A stretch of 64,000 nt of DNA from Parietaria judaica. Its lineage: Eukaryota > Streptophyta > Magnoliopsida > Rosales > Urticaceae. The stretch spans positions 18,347,056 through 18,411,055 of the forward strand of contig OX940868.1 of assembly GCA_954871525.1 (NCBI GenBank). Reading direction: 5' to 3'. A program made the translations under genes and the position numbers. Positions 1 through 9,836 of the stretch are shown one piece after another (the stretch's first letter is position 1; every line of letters begins with the position of its first letter). Below the pieces are notes generated by a model that was not told where the DNA came from, did no database searches, and was given only the letters and a program-made list of their open reading frames with translations.

Positions 1-664
1 AATTAATTAATAATATTATATATATATATGTTATTAGGGATTCCATGAGATCTTCTAGGTATATTAATAAATTATAGCCAGGGTCGGCTCTGAGTTTGTC
101 TTTTTTTTTATCGGGGCTCTATAGGCTAAGTAAATGTTGAAGCCCTTTAAAATATTTAATTTTTTTCCGTATTTAATTAGATATAAAACAATTAAAAAAA
201 ACATGCCCCTAAATTTGGGACGTGAGTCGCCAGCCTTGCTCACCTATATAATTAGGGCCATTGTTGGTTATACTACTATCTTCGGCTGCTCTATCGAATT
301 GACGACTGTCCTCACTCGTATCAAATGTGAGGCTACAAATTTTTTTCGTCTATTTTTACGTCGAAGTCAAATGAGAGAAGATGCTAGATAGCTAAATGAG
401 CACATACACATGTATCCGCAGTATGATTTAATAATATTATGCTAAGTAATTACCAACGTCTGTCAAAAAACTTGGATGGAAAAATGCTTCGCCTCATATT
501 TGTTGACATTGGATATATTTGTCGCTATTTTTTACTCTGTATTGATGCCTCAAATAGTCAAAATTTAAGTACTTCCGCCTCGATTATCCCTATATATTTT
601 AATACTTTTGTGTTATCTTTATTTCGGTATTATTTTTTCTTTCTGAAGTCATATATATTAATTA

Positions 665-895
665 GAGAAATTGCTCTAAATAGCCAAATTGAAACATAAG
701 ATTTGCAAAATAGCCAAACTTTGGTTAATTTTGTAAACTAGCCAATTAACCACTTAAACTAGCCAATATTAACTAAAATTAACAATGTAATTGGAGTTTT
801 ATTTAAGTGGTTAATTGACTAGTTTACAAAATTAACCAAAGATTAGCTATTTCGCTAAACACACTTTTAAGTTTGGCTATTACCCTAAAGAACCC
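665..895. mobile_element. 231-bp MULE-type MITE (same TIR family as the 8.9-16.3 kb MULE)
   Basis: Both ends carry inverted 'aaatagccaaa...ttggttaattttgtaaactag' repeats (given here in part). The element is flanked by a perfect 9-bp duplication TATTAATTA (656-664 and 896-904). One end begins GAGAAATTGC, the other (reverse complement) GGGTTCTTTAGGG. These match the two unlike ends of the large MULE at 8922-16263, so this is a non-autonomous derivative of that family. It has no coding capacity. Confidence 0.9.
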
Positions 896-1261
896 TATTA
901 ATTAAGTATGAGAACTCATTCATCATCAATCTATGTCGTAGTAAATAATAATTAAAGGTTTATATATTTGTTGAGGGCTTGGAATATGTGCCAAATTGCA
1001 CTTATATAGTGAAAAGTAAACGATAACTAGCTTGAACGACAATAGAAGTATCTTAAACAGAGAGAATATTTTCTTCAATCTTCAACTACAAGCTACCTTG
1101 CGAGGATAGAGGAAATAGATATACTATTCGCGGAAAAAGTATCAGTCGTAATCTGGCTCATCTTCTAACTGAGTAAACCGCTTCTGACGAAAAAGGCCGG
1201 TTTCTTCAGCTCAGGCAGAGGCACGCTCTCATTCGCCAGCATGGTAACGACCTGCAAGATT

Positions 1262-1348
1262 GTTGCATTAAAATCAACCTAAAATTAGGTTGATTTTTAA
1301 ACTGTTAATCAACTTACTATTCAATTTTAGGTTTATATTTAATGCAAC
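1262..1348. repeat. Small nested inverted repeat
   Basis: An inner 12-bp palindrome (AAAATCAACCTA / TAGGTTGATTTT, 1270-1281 with 1286-1297) sits within an outer pair, GTTGCATTAAA at 1262 and TTTAATGCAAC ending at 1348. It lies just 5' of the hAT transposase remains and may be a subterminal structure or a separate small insertion. Confidence 0.55.
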
Positions 1349-1427
1349 TTGCAATTTCAGGCATTAATATTGAATCTGTTTTTTCATTGAACGTGTGAAT
1401 AAAAAATTATTTATGAGTTTTAGATGA

Positions 1428-3928
1428 ATGAAGGAACAAACCGATGCGTTCTTCAAGAGATCTAGTATTCAAAGTTCAGTAAGCGAGGTCAAAGATGATG
1501 AAATAAATTTGCATTCTGAGGAACATGCTATGGAAATACGAGGAAATGAAGATGAAGAAGAGGTTCAAGATGAAGCAGAGGTACCAAATGAAGTTAAGTT
1601 TGATATCAACTAAGTGGAGAGAGATCCTAGAAAAGGACGACAAATTTGCACTTATCTAACTCATATGCGTGATAAGTACGGATAGCTTACATCAAATTGG
1701 GACCTTATCAACCAAAGAAAGAAGAATCATATCCACAGAAAGGAGAAAATCTTTAAGAAGTTGTCAAAAATATTGGTATAAGCTCGGCTCAATATGGTTA
1801 GAATATTATCCCTATAAGAATGTCATATTTTGTTTACCTTGTTTCTTATTTAGAAAAGAGAGTGGGAACGGGGCAAATGCTTTCACGGCTGTAGGATTTC
1901 AAAGATGGATAAAAGATGAAAAACAGAAAGAATCGCTCTCTTTTGTTACATGCTGGAAAAAATTCAAATTCAAGTCATAGAAACGTTGTGAGAGCTTGTG
2001 AAGCTCTTATGGACTACTCGTCTCTTATAGTAAATAATCTTGAAAAGTTTTCATCGAAAAAGAAAGAGGAAAAAATCGACTTCGTTTGAAAATTACAATT
2101 GATGCAGTATGACGGCTTACATATATATGGGATCTCCTCTTAGAGGCCATGATGAGTCCGAAACATCATTGAATTGTGGAATGTTCTTAGAATTGAGAAG
2201 CTTGATTCAACGATATAATGCACAAGTGGATGCCGTTATAAATAAATCGCCAGGAAATGCCTTATACACGGGACCGATAGTACAAAAAAAATTTAACACC
2301 TCTTGGGCCATAGAGTGAGGAATTATATCCGGGAAGAGATATGATATGGAAAGTATTGTCTATTAGTTGACGAAGCTAAAGATGAATCCAAAAAAGAGCA
2401 AATGTCGATTGTTTTGAGATTCGTTGACCAAGAAGGTTATGTACAAGAGCGCTTCTTTGGATTGGTTCACGTCAGAGACACAAAATCATCGACTTTAAAA
2501 AGAATGTATCTTTTTGTTTCTTTCGCAATATAATCTCGACGTTATACTTAGTATATAGGAATTTTTTATGTAGGTATCTTTTTGGTTTTGGCACAATACA
2601 ATCTCGATGTTAAGTGTATCAGAGGGCAATGCTATGATGGTGCAAGTAACATGCGTAGCGAGTTCGACGGTTTGCAAGCGTTGGAGGCATGTCCACAAGC
2701 TTACTACATTCATTGTTTTTCTCATCGTTTGCAATTGGCGATAATTAGTGCGGCTAAGGACATTGGTCATGTCTACAACTTTTTAACAACTTGAGTTTCA
2801 TCATCAATATTGCTAGTTCATCATCTAAGTGAAATGACGAACTAAAGGTGACCCATGCTTGAAATATCGAATTTCTAATTAGTATCGGGGAGCTAGATAG
2901 TGAAAGTAGTCAAAACCAAATAAGTTCTTTGTCACGGCCAGGCGATACTCGTTGGACTTCACATTTGAAGTCAATTTATAGTTTAATGACTATGTCTAGC
3001 GCCACTTGTGAAGTTCTATTAGGCATGATTCATGGACAAGAAAATAAGAATAAGCAGATGCGAGTTTAGCTCATCACGAGTTGACTTCAATTAAATTTGT
3101 TTTCACATTGCTCACTATGAAAGCAATTTTAGAGATCTCAGATGAGCTTTGTCAAGCTTTGCAGCGTCAAAACGAAGACATTCTAAATGCGATGTCAGTT
3201 GTAGCAGCTACGAAACATGCACTGCAAAAGTTAAAAGACGATGGATGGGACTTTATAGTTCAAAATCTGCGTAAGTTTTGCGAAAAAATGTCTTTAGAGT
3301 TTCCCGATATGACTTGCAAATATATTCCGGAAAGAGGAAAACCTCGTCGCTCAGAGAATGATGACATTCTACAGCATTTTTACAAATTTGATGTTTTCTT
3401 TGCTGCGATAAATTGCCAACGCGAAGAAATGGATTGCAGATTCAGTGATATACCACGGAACTAATTCGTCTGAGTACAACTTTAGATCCTTGAGAGATGA
3501 GAAATACATTCAGGATCCATGAAATTTGCAAGCTTGCGGAAAAGTTATACCCAACAGATTTGCAAGCTTACGATATGCTACGATTACGCTCGGACATTGT
3601 CGGATTTGACGATTATCGACAACTCCAAGAGTTTACTGAGCTGATTACACTTTCTGATATGTGTCGCTGGATGAAGTTAACTGGGAAATCTTATTCATAT
3701 CCTCTTCTTTATTGAGTGATAACTCTTATCTCTTGACGCTTCCCGTTTCTACTGCTACAACAGAGGTTCTATTTCATGTATGAGTATTATAAAGACTGCA
3801 CGTCATGGAAGATGAATTCTTGTGTGATAGTCTCCTTGTGTATATTGAGAAAATATAGTTATGCAGTTTGACTCGATGAAATTATTGACGACTTCTTTGA
3901 TATGGCACAAAGGCGCCCTCAATTTTAA
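1428..3928 (+). pseudogene. Broken hAT-type transposase (zinc-finger MYM-type 1-like, TTF/DUF4371 family)
   Basis: Fragments in several plus frames fall in the order expected for plant 'zinc finger MYM-type protein 1-like' hAT transposases. There is an acidic N-terminus after KEQTDAFFKR, then a TTF-type zinc-finger piece with WLEYYPYKNVIFCLPCFLF (about 1790-1850), then the DUF4371 core in two parts: DEAKDESKKEQMSIVLRFVD (about 2371-2430) and RGQCYDGASNMRSEFDG (about 2620-2670) followed by YIHCFSHRLQLAI. A region with RWTSHLKSIYSL follows, and a hAT C-terminal dimerisation tail near 3876-3925 (EIIDDFFDMAQRR). Stops and frameshifts break it at least six times, and a short duplicated stretch interrupts DUF4371 near 2500-2590. 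It cannot make a working enzyme. Such proteins normally cut and paste hAT elements in the nucleus. Confidence 0.85.
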
Positions 3929-4790
3929 ATCTTTGTTGTTCAGTATTTTTTTTTAATTAGCGTGTTACTATTTTTAATTTTTTCTATATTGTTCCTTGAA
4001 TGTTATTATTGTTTTGATTTCATTTTTGTGTACAGGTGATCTAGTATGTCGGACTTATGAAATGACAATGTAAATGTTTTGTGGATTTGAAGTCAGATGA
4101 GAAAATGCGGAGGTGAAAATATTATTATAAGTTCGATGTACTTATGTCAGGATTTTATGATGTAAATGTCGTTATGTTATTAGCGAATGAATATGTCTAT
4201 TTTGTAATGACAGTATACCAAAAAGTTTGTGAATCTAATGACAAAAAAAAAAAAATTCCGGCCCGCCATTGAGGAATCTTGGATCCACCACTGCTGAGAT
4301 AGAAGATAATAATTAACAAACTCGCGAGTATTGAACTCGATACAGAAACTGCGATCCATAATGCTTTTCTATTTCCTGTGCAAATATTACCGTTAGAATT
4401 GTTCTTACTAATTAACAACTTTTGTCAAAGCATTTTACTTATCTTTAGACAGATATTGATGCGACCATTTATAAATTATATAGGGGAACGGCGAATATAC
4501 CTATCTGATTTACCTTTAGTTCTGGTGCTTCAAAATATAATCATGAAGCCAAGAAAAATAAAATAATGCAAAGACACAAAACCGAGTTTTACAATATTAC
4601 TCAACATATGAAAAGTTGGTGCTCTGTTTACCCAATTTTCGTCTGGAGAGAACGTAGTGTTTCTGACTTCGACCAGTGAGATCTTCCACAAAATAATAGC
4701 TTGGAGTATTGTAGATCAAGCACCCTCTAAACTCAGTCGCAAGATATCCCTTGCAAGCGCAGTTGTTCCAACACGTTTGTCAGGCAATCG
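3929..4790. other. No gene recognised
   Basis: A/T-rich DNA that includes the probable tail of the hAT element to about 4293. The rest holds only short chance reading frames with no recognisable domain. Confidence 0.5.
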
Positions 4791-5417
4791 CTATGCCGAA
4801 GATCCGGAATAATCAGAACTGTCATCATAACTACCATTTCGTAGCAAAAACATACCTGCTCTGAGCTCAAAGGTGTCCCCTTTTGACGAGAAATGCCATA
4901 GGACACTCGGGGTTCTCCCACTTCTGCACCCGCCATCCGTGTTGTATTTATAGCATGCTTCTGTGTCTACGAGAATCACTCCATCGAACCTTACTAGACG
5001 GCCCATGAAATCCAATTTCCAAAACATTGTTCGCCGCCAGTACATGGTGTGGCTGACAGAGTACGGAAGGTACTCTTCCTCGGCGCTTGAGACGCTAGTT
5101 TAACTGAAGTTATCACTCGAGCTCATCGAATCCATCGACGCGACGTGGTTTCTTGTGCTCATTTGGCTTATCCAGATATGCCTCTCTCTTTGCCTCAGCT
5201 CCAGGCGGCGTCCCATGGGATCCCAGTCCAGAGTGAACGGTCCAGACGCCGGAGATCTGAAAGAGGTCCACGAAGTTAGTGACAACTTGTGATGCTTCCA
5301 CTGTGTACTACCAGTTCTGTTGGTGACTCCCAGCTTCATCCCCGGAAAATAGCAAAGCACACCTCGGTAACACAATAACACAAATAAATTTAAATACTGA
5401 AATAAAGATGTAATCAA
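4791..5417 (-). pseudogene. Fragment of a G-type lectin S-receptor-like kinase gene
   Basis: Read on the minus strand from 5417 to 4791, one continuous frame carries extracellular-domain wording typical of S-locus/G-type lectin receptor kinases: GMKLGVTNRTGSTQW, LTSW, PASGPFTLDWDP and RRLELRQRERHIW (B-lectin/SLG region). This is followed by EEEYLPYS and a segment ending KGDTFELRAG that fits the region after the lectin domain. A single in-frame TAA (5100-5102) separates the two halves. The start, transmembrane segment and kinase domain are missing nearby. The parent proteins are cell-surface receptors; this copy is a relic. I am fairly sure of the family but not of the exact subfamily. Confidence 0.72.
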
Positions 5418-6689
5418 ATGAAGGAACTAGGATTTAAGAATAAGAGGGCCAAAAATATAATTATCCAAAAAATATTAATATTTAATTAGAGGGCCAAGTA
5501 TCATAGTCTTAACTTAACGTTTGTTACTTGATCATTTAAAAATGCTGTTAAGAAAATTTTATGTTGTGCAGGGGACATGGTCCTTCGTGGCTTGTGCCTA
5601 ATTCCGTATATCGACCTCGGAGATTGTATCGCCGAATTCAGAGATACTATCTCTATAGTAGATTTGCACATCTTTCGTATTTTTGGCACAAATCACTCTC
5701 TTTCTTTCAAATTTTATTAATGACCTATGGTTGAAAAGCTATGAGATATATTTATGACTTTCGTATTATATGTTTCATCATAAAAGGTCTTAATATATAT
5801 TAAAATTTGCTCGAAACAAATATTTGGCATTACATCAATGTTCAGTTTTACGTTTTGGTTGATATTTCGTATTTTTATTGATTATTTTTTTTATAAAGCT
5901 TAAAACACTGAAGTTGTAGATCTATCTCTCAGCTTTCCAATCGTAGATCATTTGTAAAATTTGGACAAAAAATGAGCGAGGTATGCCAAAATAACAAAAC
6001 TTGTACAATTTATCTCTGAGTTCAATATTGATAATCCCGACCAAGATCTGCACAATATCGTATTTTTTTCCACAAATTACTCATATATTGTTCAAATTCT
6101 ACAATTTAAATCTTATTTTGAAGCCAGAAGATGGATATACAACTTTGTAGTTTAAGTTTTAGCAAAAAAAATATTTCGAAAGACGGATCGAAATAATCCA
6201 AAGTTCCATCTAAAAAATGTGTTCGTCTTCGTATTTTTCGGCGATTTTTCCGTCCTCTTGCACAAACTAGATTTTACGACATTGTTTACCTCTCAATCTA
6301 TCCAACGGGATATTACCATCATCATTTGGAGATCTGAGGAGAAAAAAATGAAGAAGAAAAAGAGAGGATTTTTGGAGAGGAAAAAATGAAATGAAATGAA
6401 ATGAAATCAGGGGTATATGAAAAAAAAAAGTAAAAAGAGGAAATGATATTTTAGTGAATGAACAATGAACATTATTAGTTTTCGAATTTTGAAACATTCA
6501 TGACTAAGAATTAATTTTCCCCTAATTTGTCACTAGATAATGAATATTCCCTTTATTTTTTTGTGTTCCATGAGACCAACCAAGTTCAATGTTATCTATA
6601 TAACGGCAATGAAAGGGTTTTGTTTTGTTTTTTTTTTGGTTTTTTTTGAAGGAAGTGTATTGTTTAATGAACAGCCAAATATATTGGTG
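5418..6689. other. No gene recognised; A/T-rich intergenic DNA
   Basis: Contains several scattered 'TTCGTATTTTT' words at irregular spacing and a short AAATG microsatellite. No reading frame has a recognisable domain. Confidence 0.5.
6384..6408. repeat. (AAATG)n microsatellite
   Basis: About five tandem copies of AAATG, directly visible. Confidence 0.85.
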
Positions 6690-7020
6690 TTTTATTTTAG
6701 GGACTATAGTGTAAATGAGCTGGTGCACGAATGCATAACAAATTAGGGACACGCACAACGATTATCATTTGGGATATTTATGGCATAAATTATGTATGTT
6801 AGAAACAAATCTCACTTATATTTCCAATTTTTTTTTTCTTGGTAAAAATTCTTAATGAATATGAAAATCTGGGAAAAAATAATTAAGTTTTTCAATCAAT
6901 CCCATTTGTGTAGTTTGGCATGCCCATATATATTTTGTCTACATTTTTACATTTTTCAGCCAAGTTTTCGCCGCACGTTGACTGGCCTATAGTGTCTTAT
7001 TTTTTGCATTCAACAACACA
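6690..7020 (+). repeat. Segment paralogous to 42800-43125
   Basis: Shares long gapped similarity with the DNA downstream of the secreted-peptide gene at 42004. Shared words include GGTGCAC near the start, ATCATTTGGGATATTTA in the middle and TGACC/TGGCCTATAGT-TCTT at the end. In the second copy this segment lies 3' of a peptide gene; here it lies 5' of one. That is what a tandem array of [gene + downstream spacer] units would leave behind. Confidence 0.65.
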
Positions 7021-7320
7021 TTTTGGCTACTAATATAAAAGTTTAGGGTTCATTATCAACTCTTAGTTAGAACTACGGTCAAAAGGTGCCTAAACATAAT
7101 TACTTTTGCCAAAACTTTTTCTTATCATTATGAATTTTTACCAAAAATAAAATAAAAGATTGGATATATAATTCATTATTTTAGCTCATGCGGGTGTTTA
7201 TGCCGCAAAATAAGTAGTTGAAAATGATCAATATTCTATTTTCAGAAACGTGCTATAAATATAATTTGTCACGATTTGATGGGGATTTTAGCGTATTAAA
7301 TTTGTAAATATATATGTAGC

Positions 7321-7375
7321 ATGGTGTACACGTTGGTCCAATACAATTTTGTATATGTTTGAGCGCATATATAAG
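7321..7375 (+). promoter_or_regulatory. Promoter elements shared by the small secreted-peptide genes
   Basis: ATGGTGTACACGTT (7321-7334) is followed by a TATA box, TATATAAG (7368-7375), and a nearby GCATCGA word. The same 14-mer and TATA context occur upstream of the peptide genes at 42004 and 53994. TATA to ATG is 116 bp here and 116 bp at the 53994 gene. Confidence 0.7.
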
Positions 7376-7483
7376 AAGAAGAAGCATCGATGTTTAGTCT
7401 CACCACCCAATAATCTCACTATTATATATCACATCTTCATCTTTTGGTGTGTACTGTCCAATATATACTAAAAGGAAAACAAG

Positions 7484-7618
7484 ATGAACAAGTCTGTTGC
7501 CGGGATTTTAATGAATGTGGCTCTCTGGTCCGCTTTTTTTGCCGGCGATTTACATGAAGACGGTGAAGGTGATCATGATGATGGTGGCGATTTACAGATG
7601 GATCTCAATCTTGTGTAG
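7484..7618 (+). CDS. Putative small secreted peptide, 44 aa (diverged or damaged family member)
   Basis: The ORF begins MNKSVAGILMNVALWSAFFAG, a short hydrophobic N-terminus that could act as a signal peptide. It continues into an acidic His/Asp/Gly-rich tail (HEDGEGDHDDGGD) and stops at TAG 7616-7618. The start is chosen because it lies 116 bp after the shared TATA box. DNA after the stop resembles the 3' UTR of the 42004 gene (AGATGCTT..., ...GCAAAGCG-TTG). In another frame the downstream DNA reads IGVVGIINAGSDIIEA, which recalls exon 2 of the 53994 gene. The reading frame may therefore have shifted relative to its relatives. Function unknown; if secreted, it would act outside the cell. Confidence 0.42.
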   Translation: MNKSVAGILMNVALWSAFFAGDLHEDGEGDHDDGGDLQMDLNLV

Positions 7619-7703
7619 CAGATCCGTAATTGGCGTGGTCGGAATTATTAATGCGGGTTCAGACATTATTGAAGCTCGAACATTATCATTCTTCAAAAAT
7701 TGA

Positions 7704-8623
7704 ATTTGAATTATGAATAATAAGATGCTTGATAGTTGATACGACCATATGTTGTCCTGTATAGATATCCCAAAGCGATTGCGTGTCTGTTTTTCTCTTT
7801 CACTTCACTTGTTTATTTATTTGAATTCGATTTTAATTCGTGTGTTAAATTAATTAAGAAGGGATGTTTGAGGCAAAACTCAAAAGTATATATATTTTAA
7901 ATTTTATTTTGTCGTGGTAAAAGTTTCAAGAATAAAAAAAAATACTTATGCTCTAAGAAGCCCTGATAATTATTAATTTATTATCTGTATAAAGGAAATT
8001 TGCGGTATAAGTACCATGAAGTATTACTTTTTGATTAAGTTTGTGTAGTTATGGTTTGCTTTTTCCTTCTAGTTCATTTGTTTCTTTGTTCAATTCATTT
8101 GGCATTTTAATTAAATTAGAATATTTAATTTGTTGATTCTACAATATACTACACTTATTGTTATTATCTTTTCGGTTTGAAAAAGTTACGAAATATGAAT
8201 ACAACCCAAGCCTGGTGAAAAAAAAAGGACAGTATTTTGGACAAAACGACAGTATTTTGGAAGAACGATAAGCTTCAAGAGAAACAATAAACCACATCAA
8301 ATGGAAAAGTTTATGGGAAACGACAGTAAGAAAAAGAAATTATTCTAGGATGAAAGGACAGTAATCCATGAAACAAATTTAATATTATATTTAGTTTTAA
8401 TTGTTCTGAATTGATGTCTAGATAAACTATTTTCAAGCTCTTGTTTTATCTGTACTATATTTAGTCTATCGATAATCAAATAAATAAATCAATTATGAGA
8501 ATCCATTCAGCATTGAATCTCTGGAGTAAATAGATTATAGATGTATATTTGTGGAATATGTGTCATTTTAAGAAAAGGGACCGGAAAATAGCAAAGCAAA
8601 CTCTTGGTGATCGAAACGACATT
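7704..8623. other. No gene recognised; A/T-rich
   Basis: Begins with 3'-UTR-like DNA of the peptide gene (to about 7810). After that there is low-complexity A/T-rich sequence with a short repeated 'ACAGTATTTTGGA' motif at 8231-8262. Nothing further supported. Confidence 0.5.
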
Positions 8624-8921
8624 TAGTAGAATCTCGATAAATTAATAACATCGATTTAATAATAATCTTGTCCGGTCTTGAATCGGGCCTAACTAGCTAC
8701 ATTAATAATTCTCTTAATTAATTTATAAGATAGTAAATTTTTAGAAGTATTAAGCACCAACTTATATATAAATTAATAATTTAATGTAAAAAAATAATAT
8801 TACATATATGATTACGTATTCACTATAAATAAAAAAACATTGCATAACTAGTTATATAACTAGTTATGCAATCATTTTAAATAAAAAATACACTAATTAA
8901 CTAATCATGTAGTATTTTAAA
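8624..8921. mobile_element. Emigrant/pogo-like element, left part (interrupted by the MULE)
   Basis: The end sequence TAGTAGAATCTCGATAAATTAATA... (given in part) resembles plant Emigrant/Lemi-type terminal repeats, whose classical form is CAGTAAAACCTCTATAAATTAATA (in part, from family knowledge). Related copies occur at 31081, 36127-36575 and 19300-19657. The copy is cut at 8921 by the MULE and resumes at 16264. Confidence 0.6.
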
Positions 8922-9836
8922 GGGTTCTTAAGGGTAATAGCCAATCTTGAAAGTGGGTTTAGCAAAATAGCCAAACTTTGGTTAATTTTGTAAACTAGTC
9001 AATTAACCATTTAAGTGAATTCCCATTTACATAATTACCCTTAATAATTAAAAACGAAAATTAAATTAAATTCAAAAAAAGCTCGAAATTTGGGGGTTAA
9101 TAATCTGATAAAATTTAATTAATTAATGATGAATATCACCATTAATTAGCCATCGAGATTTAAATGGGTAACATTAATTTTCAACCACCTCCTCTTTTTT
9201 AGGTGATTTTGAAATTAACATTGACCAATTTCATTTGTCACTCGTCGAACAAACACGGTCTCACATTTCTTCGAGCTTCTCACTCGTTCTTCTTCGAGCT
9301 TACATATTCTTCGTCGCAATCACCGGCCGTTCACGGGGAAGACATCACCGGCGAGGCTTCATCTCCCATTAACCGGTAGGCCATCTCTAACATTCTATAA
9401 AAGGCTTCACCTTTCATCCTCCGGCTTCAAGTACTTGGTTAGTTTTGATTTTTTTATGTTAATTTAGGGTATTTAGGAGTGAAAATCGATTGCATGTGTC
9501 TTTATTGGCCATTAACGGGGAGTTCATCTCCGGCGAGGCATCTTAGGAGTTATGTTTTGTTTGCTTTTATATACAAGTAATATTTTGGGTTTTTTATGCT
9601 TAATTTGTGTTGGTTTAAATCGTGTTTGGGTTTTTAATACACTACATTCGTTTTGCATGTGTTTGGGTTGTTGAATAGAGCTCCTTGTTTGTGTTAATTT
9701 CTGTTTTCAGTTGTTGAATTTCTGTTCATATGAACATTTGCTTACAAATATTTGATGATATGATATATTAATTCATGTTAGTATTGGTTGATCCATATTT
9801 TGATGTTAGTTGTCGTTGATTTTCATAGGAAGCAAA

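Larger units (their letters stand above)
79..4293 (+). mobile_element. Candidate outer limits of a decayed hAT element
   Basis: A sequence starting CAGGGTCGGCTCTGAG at 79 resembles the left ends of plant hAT elements, and GGATCCACCACTG ending at 4293 resembles a hAT right end. The DUF4371 transposase remains lie between them. I found no matching 8-bp target duplication (ATTATAGC on the left, CTGAGATA on the right), so the two ends may belong to different insertions. The stretch from 79 to 1427 otherwise holds only A/T-rich DNA and a nested MITE. Confidence 0.3.

Noticed and set aside
134..699. Two frames of 85-86 codons near the left edge
   Set aside because: A/T-driven frames over a MITE border and a hAT end, without domain or promoter evidence.
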